NCBI RefSeq assembly: GCF_014839805.1
Contig: NC_051137.1
Coordinates: 7,863,170-7,927,169, forward strand
Length of the DNA: 64,000 bases
Direction: 5' to 3'
DNA from: Manduca sexta
Lineage: Eukaryota; Arthropoda; Insecta; Lepidoptera; Sphingidae
Positions within the stretch are counted from its first letter, which is position 1. Every line of letters begins with the position of its first letter. Positions 25,194 to 38,260 of the stretch are shown one piece after another. The notes beneath the pieces are model-generated. The model worked only from the letters and a program-made list of their open reading frames with translations, was not told where the DNA came from and did not search any database. A program made the translations under genes and the position numbers.

Positions 25194-25613
25194 TATGTTA
25201 CATTAATTTATATACGTATTAAGTGCATTAGTAATTCATTGCATTTCGAAAACCGCACGTACCGTTTGGCCTCATCTTGATATCTTGAGCATCTCGTCTC
25301 TGTGACCCCTATCAGTTTGTTTAGTGCTTGAGCCTTGCATATTAAATGTTTTACCTCTATCGTACTAATTATATGCCTATTGCTATACATAGATGGTTAA
25401 TCAGATCCATATAACGATGGAATAAAAATAAATATCAGTAAGCAGGTAGTAAGAATGTACTTGGTATTGATGTTTGCACGCATATCGTCAAACGTACAAT
25501 AAGAAAAGAATTCAATAATACAAAATATATTTCCCTAAGATTTATTATGAGGCTTTGCATTTTAGCTAAAAATTTTACGTATATTTACCTGATATCCTAA
25601 AAAAATTAAAATA
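25194..25613. other. AT-rich non-coding sequence
   Basis: Nothing recognised beyond a slightly balanced patch at 25240-25330. Confidence 0.5.
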
Positions 25614-25911
25614 CTCTAGACCAGGGGTGGCCAACCGGTCGATCGCGATCGACTGGTCGATTGCCACAACAAGATCCAGTCGATCGTGGCAAGGCAAAAA
25701 TATAAATACGTAGAATAGACCGCGCAACATACCTAATCACTAACTGCTGCACGCATCGATTTGTTTTATTTTTTAATCAAAATAATAATCAATTGTGTGC
25801 TGAACTACGTGTTAAGATTCCAAGATGTATGTAGCTTGGTAGATCGCACAGAGTATCATCAGTGAAAAGTAGATCTTGGGTCTTACCAAGTTGGCCACCC
25901 CTGCTCTAGAC
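25614..25911. mobile_element. hAT-type MITE with 8-bp target duplication
   Basis: The element spans 25622-25903 (282 bp). It begins caggggtggccaac and ends with the exact reverse complement gttggccacccctg. It is flanked by the 8-bp duplication ctctagac at 25614-25621 and 25904-25911. Terminal CAGGGGTGG...CCACCCCTG ends and an 8-bp target duplication are hallmarks of the hAT superfamily. There is no transposase, so it is non-autonomous. Next to the left end is a perfect 16-bp palindrome, gtcgatcgcgatcgac (25638-25653), and related gatcg words recur inside, probably subterminal transposase-binding sites. Confidence 0.95.
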
Positions 25912-27355
25912 CATCCTGATTTGTACAATTACCAAATATTAGAAAAATAAATAATTATCATTTATCTGAAATAGGTTTTTTAAGAATTAATCTGTTTCCA
26001 ATTATTTTCAATATTTATATACCTACTTTTATAAAATTTATTGTATATTTGTTTTTATCCCAAAAAAAAAATAAAATAAAAATAATCGAAGTAGCTGAAC
26101 ATTGAATAAATAAATTCAACATACAATACCATTTATTGTTAAATTTGGACATGACAAAGATCCACTAAATCTTATTGTAATTTTAAAACAATGAAGTTGA
26201 TTGCTCTGAGTAGTACGGAATTAGCCGCCCACGCAACTTGGAACAAACCTCGTCAATATCAATTAAATTAATAAAACGGTTATAAAATGCCCCAATGACA
26301 ATAAATATCCACTATTATTGGTCGTTCTGTAATTCGAAACCAATTGAGTTTACTTGAAATACGACCAAAACTTACAACAATGAGGTGAATCATACGTTTA
26401 AAAGGGTGTTCATAAAGCGAAGGTGGTTTAGAGTTACCGAGGACATCTCACTTTATGTATTCAGATACTATTCAATATTATTCTAGAAAGTTCTACTTGA
26501 AACCATAAGGAAACGAATATTTCGAGTTATTTTAGAGTATGTAGAGTTCTTATAGCTCATTCTAAGTTGAGTATTTCTATAATAAGACGTAGATCTTATT
26601 CCTTCCGAAGATATTGCCGCTTTAGAAATATTAAGGTAAAGGGACCCTTGCAGGCCCATCTAATTTAAAAATCTTGATAGAATCGTTTCTTGAAAAATTA
26701 TAAAGAAAATCTATTGATTAAATTGCAACATATCACTATACATATATAACAAAATGTTGTAACATAAGTATCCAAATATATATACATAATATGTTTTCGC
26801 ACTATAATAAAAAAGAATAAAAATATGTATAGTGGGCCTTGTTAGGAGCCGGCCATTCGTCAGTCACATTGCCTTATTTTAAATATTAAATAATAAATAA
26901 AATGCTTGTATTTAAAATATTGTATTATTTCTTTAGGTAAAACATTTAAGTCAGATCTGAAAAATCTCGATACTTTAAAAAGTATTAGCTAGATCTTCTA
27001 AAGATCAATGCGGCCATCGTTGTGGCTAAACAACAACCAGATTAACGTAAACGAGAAGATAAATGTCTACAAAATGCCCCGTGATTTACAATATTAGAGG
27101 AATTACAAAATAAGATATACCACATGTCACCGTTGTAGCATTTTAATGCATAATACATTCACGATGCCAACAAATAGACATCATCCAATTAGACAAACGC
27201 AAAGTCAAAAGTGTCACTCATACAAGTCACCTTTGATTACATTAATTTATATTAATTGTGACACATTTGTAACTTTTGCAATTCATTTAGTTTATTAAGA
27301 TGTATAAAATATTAATAATTTAAACTTAAATTGCAAAAAAATTATATCAAATAAT
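25912..27355. other. AT-rich non-coding sequence
   Basis: No gene; several A-runs (for example near 26062). No repeat family recognised. Confidence 0.55.
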
Positions 27356-29340
27356 GTAATTCCTAACGGGAGCCGCGGTACACATGTTCAAATAAAGCAA
27401 TAAAAATTTTGGACACACTGTTAAGTCCAGAAGTCGTCGTACACATGCACAGCTGTTAAGATGTTGATTTACGTGGGCATAGAACGCGGCCAATTATCTT
27501 ATTAGTGGCCAATTTATCGTTCGTCACATTAACATATGGATGCTCGATTTTAGAGTGAACCATCACCGATAGAAAATCGTGACGAAATATTAGTGCGCAT
27601 TAATAATTTCGCTCAATGTCATCGGTCTCATCAACACGTTTAAAACACAATAATTGTGGACGTACCAAGAAAATAACATCCATGAAATGTGTAAAACAAG
27701 TAAATGTAGGGACACTAATTGGTAAAGGGTTTTGGTTATTCAAATTGTTTCACAAATGTGGGTGACCTGAAGAACTTAAGTCTTATGAATGCGACTGCAT
27801 CATAATAAACACAAAAAGTGATGCTGACAAACAATAACAGCGATTGGCTGGTTCTGTCTGGTGATGAGTGTCACCAATAATTCGCTTATTTCCACTATCT
27901 GCGGGTCAATATTTTCTCATGAAGCTCGACATTTTGTCACACAAAATAACATGTTTTATCGGCGGACGCTGTTCGCTAAATGTTTTACGGCAATAACAAT
28001 AAAGAAAAACAAAAGCATATTGTCTCCTCTTCCCGTGCGTATTTTCTTAAGAAAAATAACCAAGAGTATTGTTTTATTAATATTTATTATTCGATATGCT
28101 CAAAATAATTCACTTACATCACGTATCAAGCGGGACTTCTGATGACGAGTGTCGGACACAGTTCGTTTGCAGGTAAATTTTGCCGGCCAGTACCTTTCGA
28201 GCACATGAATTTTATCTAAAGATCTCTACAAATACGAAGTTATTTGAATAACAAATGCGTCGCCTTTTAGATCTCGTATCAGCTGGTAGTCTTAGACAAT
28301 TCGTAGAAATCATGTGTATTTTAAAAGCGTATGTGATTGATAGTGCGCGATGGGAATATTCTTAGCGACATGTGGTTCATATAATAATTTCATATCGGCA
28401 TCAGCGCTTGGTGTTCACCGACCGTGTTACTGCCTACAATTGGCTCTCTGTCCGTTTCTGTGAATCTTCAGTGTGCGTCTTCGCCGGCACTCAACAAGAT
28501 TCCTGATTCACAAACCAATAAATAATTCCATATTGCTATACCGAAGACGCAGTGGCCTGTTTAAGCAATCATTTTTATTGTTCATTTACTTATTTACATA
28601 CAATAGTTTCGTCCATTTTATTTATAATCTTTGAAAGTATTTATAATTACTAGTGTTTTGAGTTGGTAATTTATTCAAATGTTAAGTGTCAGCGCGACAG
28701 GATTCTAATTTCAGAAAACTTTGACCCTTAAATTAACATATCTATTTTAATCCAATGCACGTATCATAAAACGAAAAGGAAGAATATCATAACTGTTGCA
28801 ATGAAATATGACCGAAAAATATTTGATATTCAAATAGGAGAGGGTGCTTCCGGTGGGAACGCACGCGCATCGCCGTTGCCATCGCAGTCGCACCGCTCGG
28901 GTCCAAACGTATTTTACGGCTACAACCGAACTGAATAATAACACGCTACATTAGTTTCCCATTATGCCTTCGAGACAATAAAATTTGCCCAATTTTACGA
29001 TCACATTAATAATTTTATGAATGGAAGCAAACGGTTTAAATCTTTAAATGCGATGGAATGAATAAAAAGTGTTTTCGCCGGTGAGATTGAGGTCATGCGC
29101 CGGTATCGGTATGGCGCTATCGATGCTATTAAAAGTGCATTTTCAATTTGCCAATGTCGAGCGTGGTAATGATAGCAAAGGCGAGGTTAGAGGTGATGTA
29201 AAAGGGGTAAACATATCAACGGCGGGCGGCGGAAGACGATCGGTTCCCAGGGTATCGCTTGCACGATCACCGGACGCGGTATGCTTCGTAAGTGCGCACT
29301 TTGATTTAATCGATAATTTATCGATATAACACATTAGTTT
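27356..29340. promoter_or_regulatory. Extended mixed-composition region, candidate regulatory DNA
   Basis: Balanced, CpG-containing blocks at 27365-27640, 28120-28200, 28340-28560, 28835-28930 and 29080-29300 alternate with AT-rich links. TTTATTGC (reverse) is at 27397-27404. Short open frames on both strands at 27861-28142 and 29069-29391 lack protein character. The unique, moderately GC-rich sequence with homeodomain-type words is compatible with enhancers. Confidence 0.3.
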
Positions 29341-30405
29341 TACTCTATTACGTTGTCGTGTACTTTGTTGATTATTTGATAAAATTAGCACTCTAATTAA
29401 CTTGTTGATTAAGTTCTGGAATAAAATAGGGATATATGAATATACAAGTGATATTTAATTTTTTTATCATTATCAAAGCATTTACGATTTTGAAGATACC
29501 GTTTAATAAATAAGCCTGAACTACGCTATAAGACACAACAATAAATACGTTCATTATAAAAAAAAAACGATTTTTATTTTAAACTAACCTTTAAAAAGCT
29601 TTATTGTTCAGACCTGAAATCGAACATCGATATTTCACATCCTTATTATCGACGCGCAAGTACATTACAAGGATGTGCAAGTAGAGAAGTGTGTCTATCA
29701 AGTTACGCAAAATGAAACCACAAAATCAGCGGTGGCCGCAAAACGACGGAAGCCGCGGCACCGACGGTGGCGGGGCCCGTTTTGACTTGCCCGCAATCAT
29801 ATTGTATTGGCATACTCGCTAACTGCTAAGTTAAGGCGTAAAGTTATTCTAATTGGTTCTTGCAATTTCGTATATTAACTTGTATTCGTATGTGTCTAGG
29901 TGCTCGTATTGTCTTACATGAATGAGACAAAAAATTATCCTAATTATACATAAACATAAATATTTATATATTTTGTTATTTGCTTATAAGTAATAACTTG
30001 AAAGTGTGAATTCGCCTATAACAAAAACATTAGTAAAATTTTATGTTTCCGTTCGTATATCAAAACGCATAATTTATACGATTTATTGCATTCAATCTAT
30101 TAAATTCACTCTTGCATAAAACAAATACTAATTCAGTATCTGAACCAAATTGCAGTCATAAAAGTGAAGACCATTTATGGCATTATTTGAAGGCATATCG
30201 AAACTGGTGCTTTAGATTTATACACTGCGGGACATTAAAGAGGTGTAGTGGCGAGGTTTTAAAAAATAAACCATAACATTGTTTATCTATTCTATTAGGA
30301 TTTAGTTGGCTGATTAAAAAATAGTTCTGCTTATAAATACATATTTTTTGTACAGTTTACGTGAGTTTATAACGAATAATTGTAATTAAAAATGTAACAT
30401 TTGCT
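29341..30405. other. AT-rich non-coding sequence with one GC-rich patch
   Basis: A compact CpG-rich patch sits at 29725-29800. TTTATTGC is at 30082-30089 and TTTATGGC at 30174-30181. Otherwise AT-rich with nothing recognised. Confidence 0.45.
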
Positions 30406-30409
30406 GAAA

Positions 30410-30448
<39 letters not shown>

Positions 30449-30450
30449 AT
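30406..30450. repeat. (AAAT)n microsatellite
   Basis: About 11 uninterrupted AAAT units. Length polymorphism between individuals is likely. Confidence 0.95.
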
Positions 30451-30540
30451 GCTGCTTTGCAACACAGACTTCATTGCCAAGACATTTTATATAAAAATAC
30501 AGTTTCTTTTATTGCAGTCGAATGACGAGATGAACGTGCT

Positions 30541-30650
30541 GTTTTTCTGATGGTGAGCGATACGACTGCCCATAAACAGTAGCAACACCATACAGAACTT
30601 TTAACTACAAAGTACTGCGTAGCACTCAAATGCGCACGTTACTCTGAGAC
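30541..30650 (-). mobile_element. R1 3'-end fragment, inverted
   Basis: Reverse complement of the R1 3' region: tggtgagcgatacgactgcc, cataaacagtagcaacacca and aactacaaagtactg align to 1925-2060 of the R1 copy. No poly(A) tail remains on the minus strand, so the 3' end is lost or decayed. Confidence 0.75.
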
Positions 30651-32020
30651 ATTATATGTTAAGTCTCATAATACTCAGTAATTACACGGGTTACAAAGTC
30701 CTTTAAATGTGTAAGATTTTATTTAAATGTTGAGTTTCTAAACACCCATAAATCTTATACCTATCTAAACAACTTCTAAACATCTTCACAAACCTTTGTA
30801 CTTTTAAAATTAGTAATATAATTTTATAAATTGTAATACATCGCATGAATGTTTTGTTCGGAAGTGTACGTGAGGAGTTATAGGTTTCATTTGCGGGCGA
30901 TAGACGACAATTTTCAATTTTCTTACGCGTGCGTCCCATTTGAATATTTTAATTTGGGGGGCGGCGCGACTATTTCAATTTATTTTATGAGTCCCGGCAC
31001 AGAAGGGGTTCGCGTCGCTCTCACCGCTTCAAATTAGTAAATATTTGATAGCTTTATCGCTTCGCGTCACGTACTAATATGTATTTTTGAAGTGTTACGA
31101 ATTTGGATTTATTCATTCTTAGTGCGAATGAGTCATATTTTATGTTGTTCTATGGCCGTGACTTAAACTTATTAAAAGTTTAATATATTTATGAGGTTTC
31201 AGAATTGATTTTTTTTTTAATTTACGACATTTTTTATGAAACAAACGATAACGTTTACATATTAAGTCCAATAAATCGTTTCGTAGGTTTTAGTGTGTTT
31301 TATTTTCTTCAGAAGTCGAGTTATTAAATCCGTTAATATTGTCAATGGCATTTTTGTATTGACATAATATCCTTACAATAGTTTGATTATATCCAACACA
31401 TATTTGCAATACCCAAGCCTGCAAGCGAAAAGCCAACACATAAAGGCATTAATTAGATCGGTACATGTGCATTGATGTTCATACGTGTATAATTACATCA
31501 GAAATCGCACCGTGGCCGGCTGTGATGGTTCGGATGCAAGGGGCCGGCCCTGTGTAACCTCACATAGCTATGTTTCTAATAGAATTGCGAGCTCGTTATC
31601 TGCTCAGATTAAAATATTCAGTATTTGAGTGATTTCACGAGCGAGTGCGCGGCAAAGGGTTGACTAGTCGTTTCGCTTTGAACGCTTGTGGGGAGGCGTG
31701 CTCAGGGTTAGGCGTTTACCTATCTATTTTGCATACGAGGAAGTGTCGCTTTGAATTACCCGAGTTATTAACATATGCCGTACTTTAACACATCCTTACT
31801 ATCACAATTATTATATGTTTTTTTTTTCGTATATGAATAAAATATTGGCTTGATTTTGGATATTTATTAAATAGGAACACGATGCTAACTTTTAAATGGC
31901 ATGCAATTAGTGTGTTTTTTATTTATTTTGTAAGCTGGTTCGCTAATCGTACGTAGGTACATATACATTCTGATTAATATTGTAATATTTATACAATTCG
32001 ATAGATATTATTTGCCTGAG
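30651..32020. other. Unique non-coding sequence with GC-richer patches
   Basis: Balanced patches at 30890-31030 and 31505-31740; the latter contains two ggccggc words (31514 and 31543 region). AT-rich elsewhere, with a T-run near 31818. No gene or repeat recognised. Confidence 0.4.
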
Positions 32021-32306
32021 CATACAATAGAGACTGCCTCGGTGGCGTAGTTGTATTGCATGCCCGGTACAATAGCGCTCTGAGGTCCTGGGTTCGAATC
32101 CCGGGTCGGGCAAAGTGATATTTGGGTTTTTCTGCTCAGTATCAGCCCGGAGTCTGGAATTTGTTCCCGATATGGCGATAGGCTCGCCCCCTATCACATC
32201 ATGGGACGGAACATACTTGGCGAAAAGTGGGTGCCTTAGTTGCGCCTCTGCATACCCCTTCAGGGATAAATGCGTGATGTTATGTATGTATGCATACAAT
32301 AGAGAC
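32021..32306 (+). mobile_element. S2: tRNA-derived SINE with perfect 14-bp target duplication
   Basis: The SINE body is 32035-32292. The A-box-like tggcgtagttgt is at 32043-32054 and the B box ggttcgaatcc at 32091-32101 matches the GGTTCGANTCC consensus exactly. The tRNA-unrelated body includes cagcccggagtctggaat and ataggctcgccccctatc, and the tail is an (ATGT)-type repeat. The direct repeat catacaatagagac flanks it exactly at 32021-32034 and 32293-32306. The intact boxes and exact duplication suggest a fairly recent insertion that could still be transcribed by RNA polymerase III. Confidence 0.95.
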
Positions 32307-33010
32307 CAATAAATAGTCGATATGTGGGACTTCCACACCACCGGAGCTTTAGGGTAAATCTAGTGAATGAAAATACCAGGAAATGTAGCCGAGCTCCATC
32401 AAACAATAAAGCCGCAACACACAAACAAATGAAATGTCGAATTACTGGCTTTTTTCGGTGTCTGCTCCGATGAATAATTCCATTCATATGCCATCGACCG
32501 CAACAATATGTCACGTAGTTTTGCATAATATAGCATAGACGAAAACACTGGCAATACGTATGAATTATGACTGAATATTGATTTAATATCTCGTTTATTT
32601 GTCTATATTTAGATATATTTGCATGGACCTGAATAATAGTTCATCGACTTTGGATACATCTCTTGTATTACGATTGAAATCTTCAACACTAATGATACGA
32701 TTAAAGCTATACTGAGTGATTCAACAATTTAACATTAATAGTAATAAACGAACAACAAACATTTTATGACAATAGGAGGTACATATTTCAATACTCGGGC
32801 CCGACAACATCGAACATAATCGAGCGGATACAAATGACATATAAAAAATGTAGCCCAACCATAGAGAGCTAATTTTATGAGTGAAATTAGTTATTCACCT
32901 GCTGTTGCCATTTATTACACACACAATGCGAGCGGCAGAGCGCGCCGGCTGCGCCCACTATTATTCGCAGATAACTACATCAAATCACTGGACAATATCA
33001 TAGAAAACGT
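32307..33010. other. Unique sequence with balanced blocks
   Basis: Balanced at 32330-32530 and 32790-33000, AT-rich between. A minus-strand open stretch of 88 codons (32260-32526) runs into the SINE and is not gene-like. Candidate regulatory DNA at most. Confidence 0.35.
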
Positions 33011-35030
33011 TGTGATGATCATTGTACAAAATGTACTTTAAAAATTATGTTATAGGAATAGATTTTGCTCGCAGGTCGGCTTGCACGTGTCTTTGTAGGA
33101 GATAAAAGTTTAAGTATCATGAGTGGCGAAAAGTCTTTATTACCCGATTCCTATCGGCTACCCTTTTAAGTTTATTTACGTTTTCTTAATTTTTGTTTCC
33201 TGTTTAATTGGCCCCGGTACGTTACCTAAGTCAATTTCTTTTTGCCTCGGTTTACCTCTTGAAAAATTTCACCTTCCGCCATTGTTAAGTATACCTATGA
33301 TAGTCTAAATTTCAAGCAAATCCTTTAAACAGGTTCTGTATTTAATTTTAGCGGACATCCAAATATATTCATAAATTTTATATCAATAACTAAGTATTCA
33401 GAATTGAACTTTGCTGCTGAAGGGTTCGGCAAAGGTACATTAAAATCATTCACACTTCGTCCTGCTTATATCGATGTAATTTTGTCATAAGATACCAATT
33501 TTTCGCCATATCAGTAACATTTCAATTTTTTTAAATTGTAGTTCACAGTCTGTTGCTTATCGCAATAAGTAAACTTAGATACACAATTCACTGACAACAT
33601 GCTTTAGTATTGAAAATATTATTATTTTAAAGACCCACAATCGCGTAAACAGAAATCATTTTGCTTTACTATTTTATACCAGAACACAAAAATACAAGAA
33701 AATTTGTTATGTTTGGTACATTTTTTACAATTTTAGTGGTCACCGTTTAGCTCATCCATGTAATTCGTGTAGTACGTGACAAAAGTTTTTTTTATTTATG
33801 TAAGTGCCGCAGCGATCTCGCCGTGATGATATTTTAGTCTCAACTGTCACCATTGTGTTTGATTCTGGCGTTACGTGCTTTAATTTACTCTACCAAGTCG
33901 AGCACTAATCTTAATTCTAAAAATATCGCATGAAAAAATCAACATAGTTTGTTACGTAAAAAATTAAAAACAACCACACCGTTTAATTTTTTAAGTGTTT
34001 GTAATAATATAACCGGTGAACGAAATTGTGTAAAATTTGGCGTACACAACGATTTTCTGATTTATTTGGTTAATTTATTATTTCGAAAAGAACACATTAT
34101 AACTATTACGCTGGAAAAGGCCTTCAACACTGCCGAAACCGTGAGTAACAGCCAGTGCAAATGTTAGTTTGTGTCATCGGGGTTTTAAAACTGCAACCTT
34201 AGCCTCTACTAAGTCATAACTTAATTACTAATCTGTATTGATTACGTACCATGATTACACATTACATTGCACTAGTATTAAAAACTTTAGCATAATTCCA
34301 ACGCTCTCGAAATCGGAACAAGTGTTTACAAGCAGTTAAAACCTGGAATAAACAGAGCTGTTACCAAGTCTCTTGCATACGAGTTACTTATGACCCTTGT
34401 AATAACGTAATACGCAATCTCTTTTTCATATTAGCATTTATGTTTTTTTTTGTTAGTATACCAGTGGCGAAAGTTGACATTTTCCGAAAGCGAACCCGAC
34501 ACAACATATAAGTACTAATATGCATGAATGCGACCTGCAAATCTTTCTGATGATAATTAGATTCTGCATAAATTTTAGTTAAAGGGAAGCTGGCAGGAAT
34601 CAGATTATACCTTCTCCATTGTAGTATACTATCAATTCGAATGACTTTTATTGAATGACGATTAAAAATTAATAAAATGCCCAAAATACATAAACAACAA
34701 AAATGTATAATTTTATTCGTGCATATTTTGTGTGTCAATATTATTCCACTAATTACGACTATTTCCAATAAAATTTAATTTGACCTATTTTAAGCCGAAT
34801 TTAAAACAAATAAAACAATGGTCCACCTGCATGTTTTTAGACAAAATTGAATACTGTATTTGTATTGTTTGGGACATTCGTACTAAAAATTAAACAAAGT
34901 AAATACTCTCATTTGAAATGATTGATTCCTAATGGAATCGAACAGATAAATTCTTGGTTCACACCCCATGATAGTTGGAGTTATTAATAGCGTACATAGT
35001 AAAAAATATTGTTGAATTTTCTCGGTATAA
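33011..35030. other. AT-rich non-coding sequence
   Basis: About 2 kb without a gene, recognised repeat or tandem structure. The 126-codon minus-strand frame at 34388-34768 is AT-driven hydrophobic sequence with no recognisable domain. Confidence 0.55.
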
Positions 35031-36270
35031 TCAGGAATGTGATAATGAAAGCAAAACGTATGGCTGTAACAAACGGAAGCACGTACCGATCAGGGATACT
35101 TGACTGGATCGAACCCGCTCAATAACATCATCACAATAAAGCTAAATGCCGAACTGTCTCGCGTCGTCGCCACGCACCGTGACTGCCTGCCGGGACCTCA
35201 ACCGTCTTGATCCTTAACACTGCCTGCATTTCATAGAATAGTAGAAATAATAAAACATCCTTAATATACTGCCATGGATGGATCGAGTTCGAAATGGTGC
35301 TTTTCGTGAATTAGGTTGTTACCTCTTAAATTGTAGCCTGTAATGGTTCATTGCAATATTTTTTGTCTGTAAGGCTTCACTGAAAAAACAGTCTTAAGTC
35401 TTAAGTTATGATGTTCTATTTAATAGAGCAAATTAAATATTATAGTAATCTCTGAGTGGATTAACACATCTAGCCGCGGCTGTGCCCGTTCAGACAAATT
35501 AATTGTATTCCACTGCATGTAATCCATAAAATCTCTGCAAAGAAACATGTCATCGCACGACAACGCGTTTTCTTGTAGGTTAGACGGATAGAATGAATCC
35601 CATGCGTCTTTCTACATAAATATACTTCATGAAATTTCCTCTTAACCTATGCATAGTTAGTGAATCGTTAACTATCAATTATGTAGTTAAATGGACATAA
35701 TAAAACCAACATGGTTGATATAGCGTATGTAGTTGTCCATGGACCTAGAAAATAAAATAGAAAGTGAATACAGAAGTCACCTCATTATTGTAAAGATAGA
35801 AAATAATTAATTTGTGTAGAATCTACACAGGCGCATATAATTTATGAATTCCGAAAGTATCAAGTGTGTTGCAGCGGTGTTCGTATATTGGTAGTTGAAG
35901 AAAAGTTATTATTTTCTGAACTATGGTCATTAAAATTTTTGATTAACTACGTTTGATCCGTGTCGATGAGATGACGTTGCAAGTATCTCACATAACATCC
36001 TTTTTTCAAGGCGTAACTAAATGTTTTGTATATTTTTTATTAGCCCGGTATAGATATTAAAACATTATCCTTCGTAATATTAGGAATGCAGAGATCCTTT
36101 TATTTTCTACCGGTGTTAACAGCCTTTTTAACTACTGCTCTCACCGAAAATTATAAATCATGGTTTAAGGTTGATGGAACTTTAAATAACATATTATAAA
36201 ATGTTTTCATATTTCGTTATTAAATATTAATTTGGATTTTAAAATAAATTTGTTTTATTTTTCTAGTATC
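35031..36270. other. Unique sequence, balanced at its start and AT-rich later
   Basis: Balanced, CpG-containing block at 35040-35220. The 17-bp perfect palindrome tgtgtagaatctacaca is at 35813-35829. No gene or repeat family recognised. Confidence 0.45.
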
Positions 36271-36960
36271 TCATTAGCACTAAACATTTGTAAACAAAAC
36301 TGTGATTTCTGAGTAGAAAGCTATGAATTTTGCGCAATGGTTTGTTTGCGAATCGAATGCATTGTCACAGATGAAATATAGTGCGCCATTAAAATAGATA
36401 TTTTGAGGAAGAATTTCGTTTAGCTCGGGCAGTTTACAGGCGTCCGTACCGCGTGAGTCGTGTGCGTACGTACATGGACACATCACAATCGGCCCCACCT
36501 CGGCGGCACGAGCCCGGTATAGAAACTAACCATTCGTCATCCATTATTCACGGCCTAAATTGCACAACTTTAGAGCGCCATTTCTAAATGACATCTAAAT
36601 CTGTTAGTGTATTAACATTGTGAATAAAATTCATACAATCAATCTACATAAATGTCCGTGAGCGTCCGTCCATTAGTCAGTTCGAGCACAAAAGGGCGCA
36701 CGCTCGTCTCGTAAATCAACGCATGTACTAGAATACGATAAGTATTGCCCAAATCGTATGCGGTGCGTGCGTTGGCTTGCTGCACCCGCTCGTCGCACCG
36801 CTTTCCGCCTCCGCGTCCTCATAGGCCTTCGCGCTCGTGGCCTTACCCGCTTCCGCTAGCGCCCGTGCTGCTAACCGCAGTCACACAGAACTTTCCAGCC
36901 ATTAACGACCCCTTACGAGCAACATTTGTCATTAGTTGAGGTCACGTCATTATTGCTAAG
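36271..36960. promoter_or_regulatory. GC/CpG-rich unique region
   Basis: GC-richer blocks at 36420-36520 and 36660-36910. The 64-codon plus-strand frame at 36745-36939 is Pro/Arg/Ser-rich with no known domain. Possible promoter or enhancer, by composition only. Confidence 0.3.
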
Positions 36961-37370
36961 TGAAATCCTGAGTAGGCAACTATTATTAAAATTTCGTAAA
37001 TATACTTCGAATGCAAATGGGTTTTGTGGGAACAGAAAACAATATTATGTAGTTTTGTATGTATAATATGTATTTTTAAATGATTGTGTGCCTTCTTACA
37101 TTTAAATTTTGTTCTTTAATTGGAGTTCGTGATGATTTGTGTCGTGTATGCAAAATCTATTGAATTTAAGGAACAGAAAGAGTAATTGAATATTATGACA
37201 TACATTAAGATAAAACATTGATAATAAAACATATTCTCTATAAATAAGTAGGTGTACAAAGCAAACTTGATTCAATAGACGAGTAATCAACTCGGGAGGG
37301 TCCGCTCAAATTAAAATCTACAAATAGTCAAAATAAATTGTATAATTATTTAAATGTTACACACCCTAAG
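36961..37370. other. AT-rich non-coding sequence
   Basis: Nothing recognised. Confidence 0.55.
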
Positions 37371-38260
37371 CGGTTATTAAGATATTAAATAATTTTAGGT
37401 AGATGAGCGAAGCGGACGAGGCGCGTGGCACGCCGGGGGGCACAGCGGGCGGCGCTACCGAGCGGCGCGGCGCAGCGGCGCGGGCGCGGCTCGCACCGGC
37501 CGCGTCGCGCCAACTAATTGTTATAGCCGACCCTCGCCAACCCCGACACCTCTAAACGCTATGAAAAATGTTATCCGTGTGGATTAAACGTCGAATTACC
37601 CACATAGATAGCATTAAGAATTATTATTAATATATTTTTTTATAACCAAAATGTAATAAGTAGGTATTATAAAATGTGTAAAATTCATTCGAAATAATTC
37701 ATTGATATTCCTAATATAAACAACGATACCTCTTAAAAACGATAAGAAAAAATTAAAAGTATAGCTTATTTATTTACGCTTACATCCTGCCTATAAAACA
37801 TAATAGACATAGTAAAGTATCGAGTTACATCAAACCGCTTTAAGCTCTCTTATCTCGTTATCTGTTAAATATTGTCGCCACATCTCAAGCGGCGGGCGCG
37901 CACCCACAAGAGGTGACGAAGCCGAGTTTCAAAGTCAACGTATTAAAATAACGATGGGAATAAAATAAAAGAGTACTTATTTATGCATAATAATGTTTTC
38001 GGGTGAATAAAAATGAGGGGATCCGTACAAATATCTAAATAAAAGAGTGGAACATCATAAAGCGGACGGGCCGGGCGCGTTAGATGCCGCGAAGAGATTG
38101 CGCCGCGCCCGCTGCGCCAGCGCCGAGCCGAGCCTTCGAGTCGCCCGCGCCGCGCCGACCCGCTGCCCGCGCGCTGGCCCTCACTATCATTTATATCATT
38201 TCATTGCGGCTGTTTACATTTCATTCATAAGCCCGATTGTCCTATCGTAAAACCTAACTT
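37371..38260. promoter_or_regulatory. Pair of CpG-dense islands
   Basis: Two of the densest CpG patches in the window lie ~600 bp apart: 37405-37512 and 38055-38185, with a smaller one at 37885-37925. The intervening DNA is AT-rich. Neither patch has a TATA box, clear initiator or convincing open frame; the 67-codon frame at 38047-38250 is Arg/Ala-rich as expected of GC-rich DNA. Paired islands like these often mark promoters or developmental enhancers in insects with AT-rich genomes. Confidence 0.35.

Noticed and set aside
32035..32110. tRNA gene suggested by A and B boxes
   Set aside because: The sequence is the head of SINE S2 with a long unrelated body and target duplication; it does not fold as a full tRNA by inspection.
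35465..35500. R2-type head (ctagccgcggctgtgcccg)
   Set aside because: Only about 20 bases resemble R2 and there is no continuation into the rest of the element.
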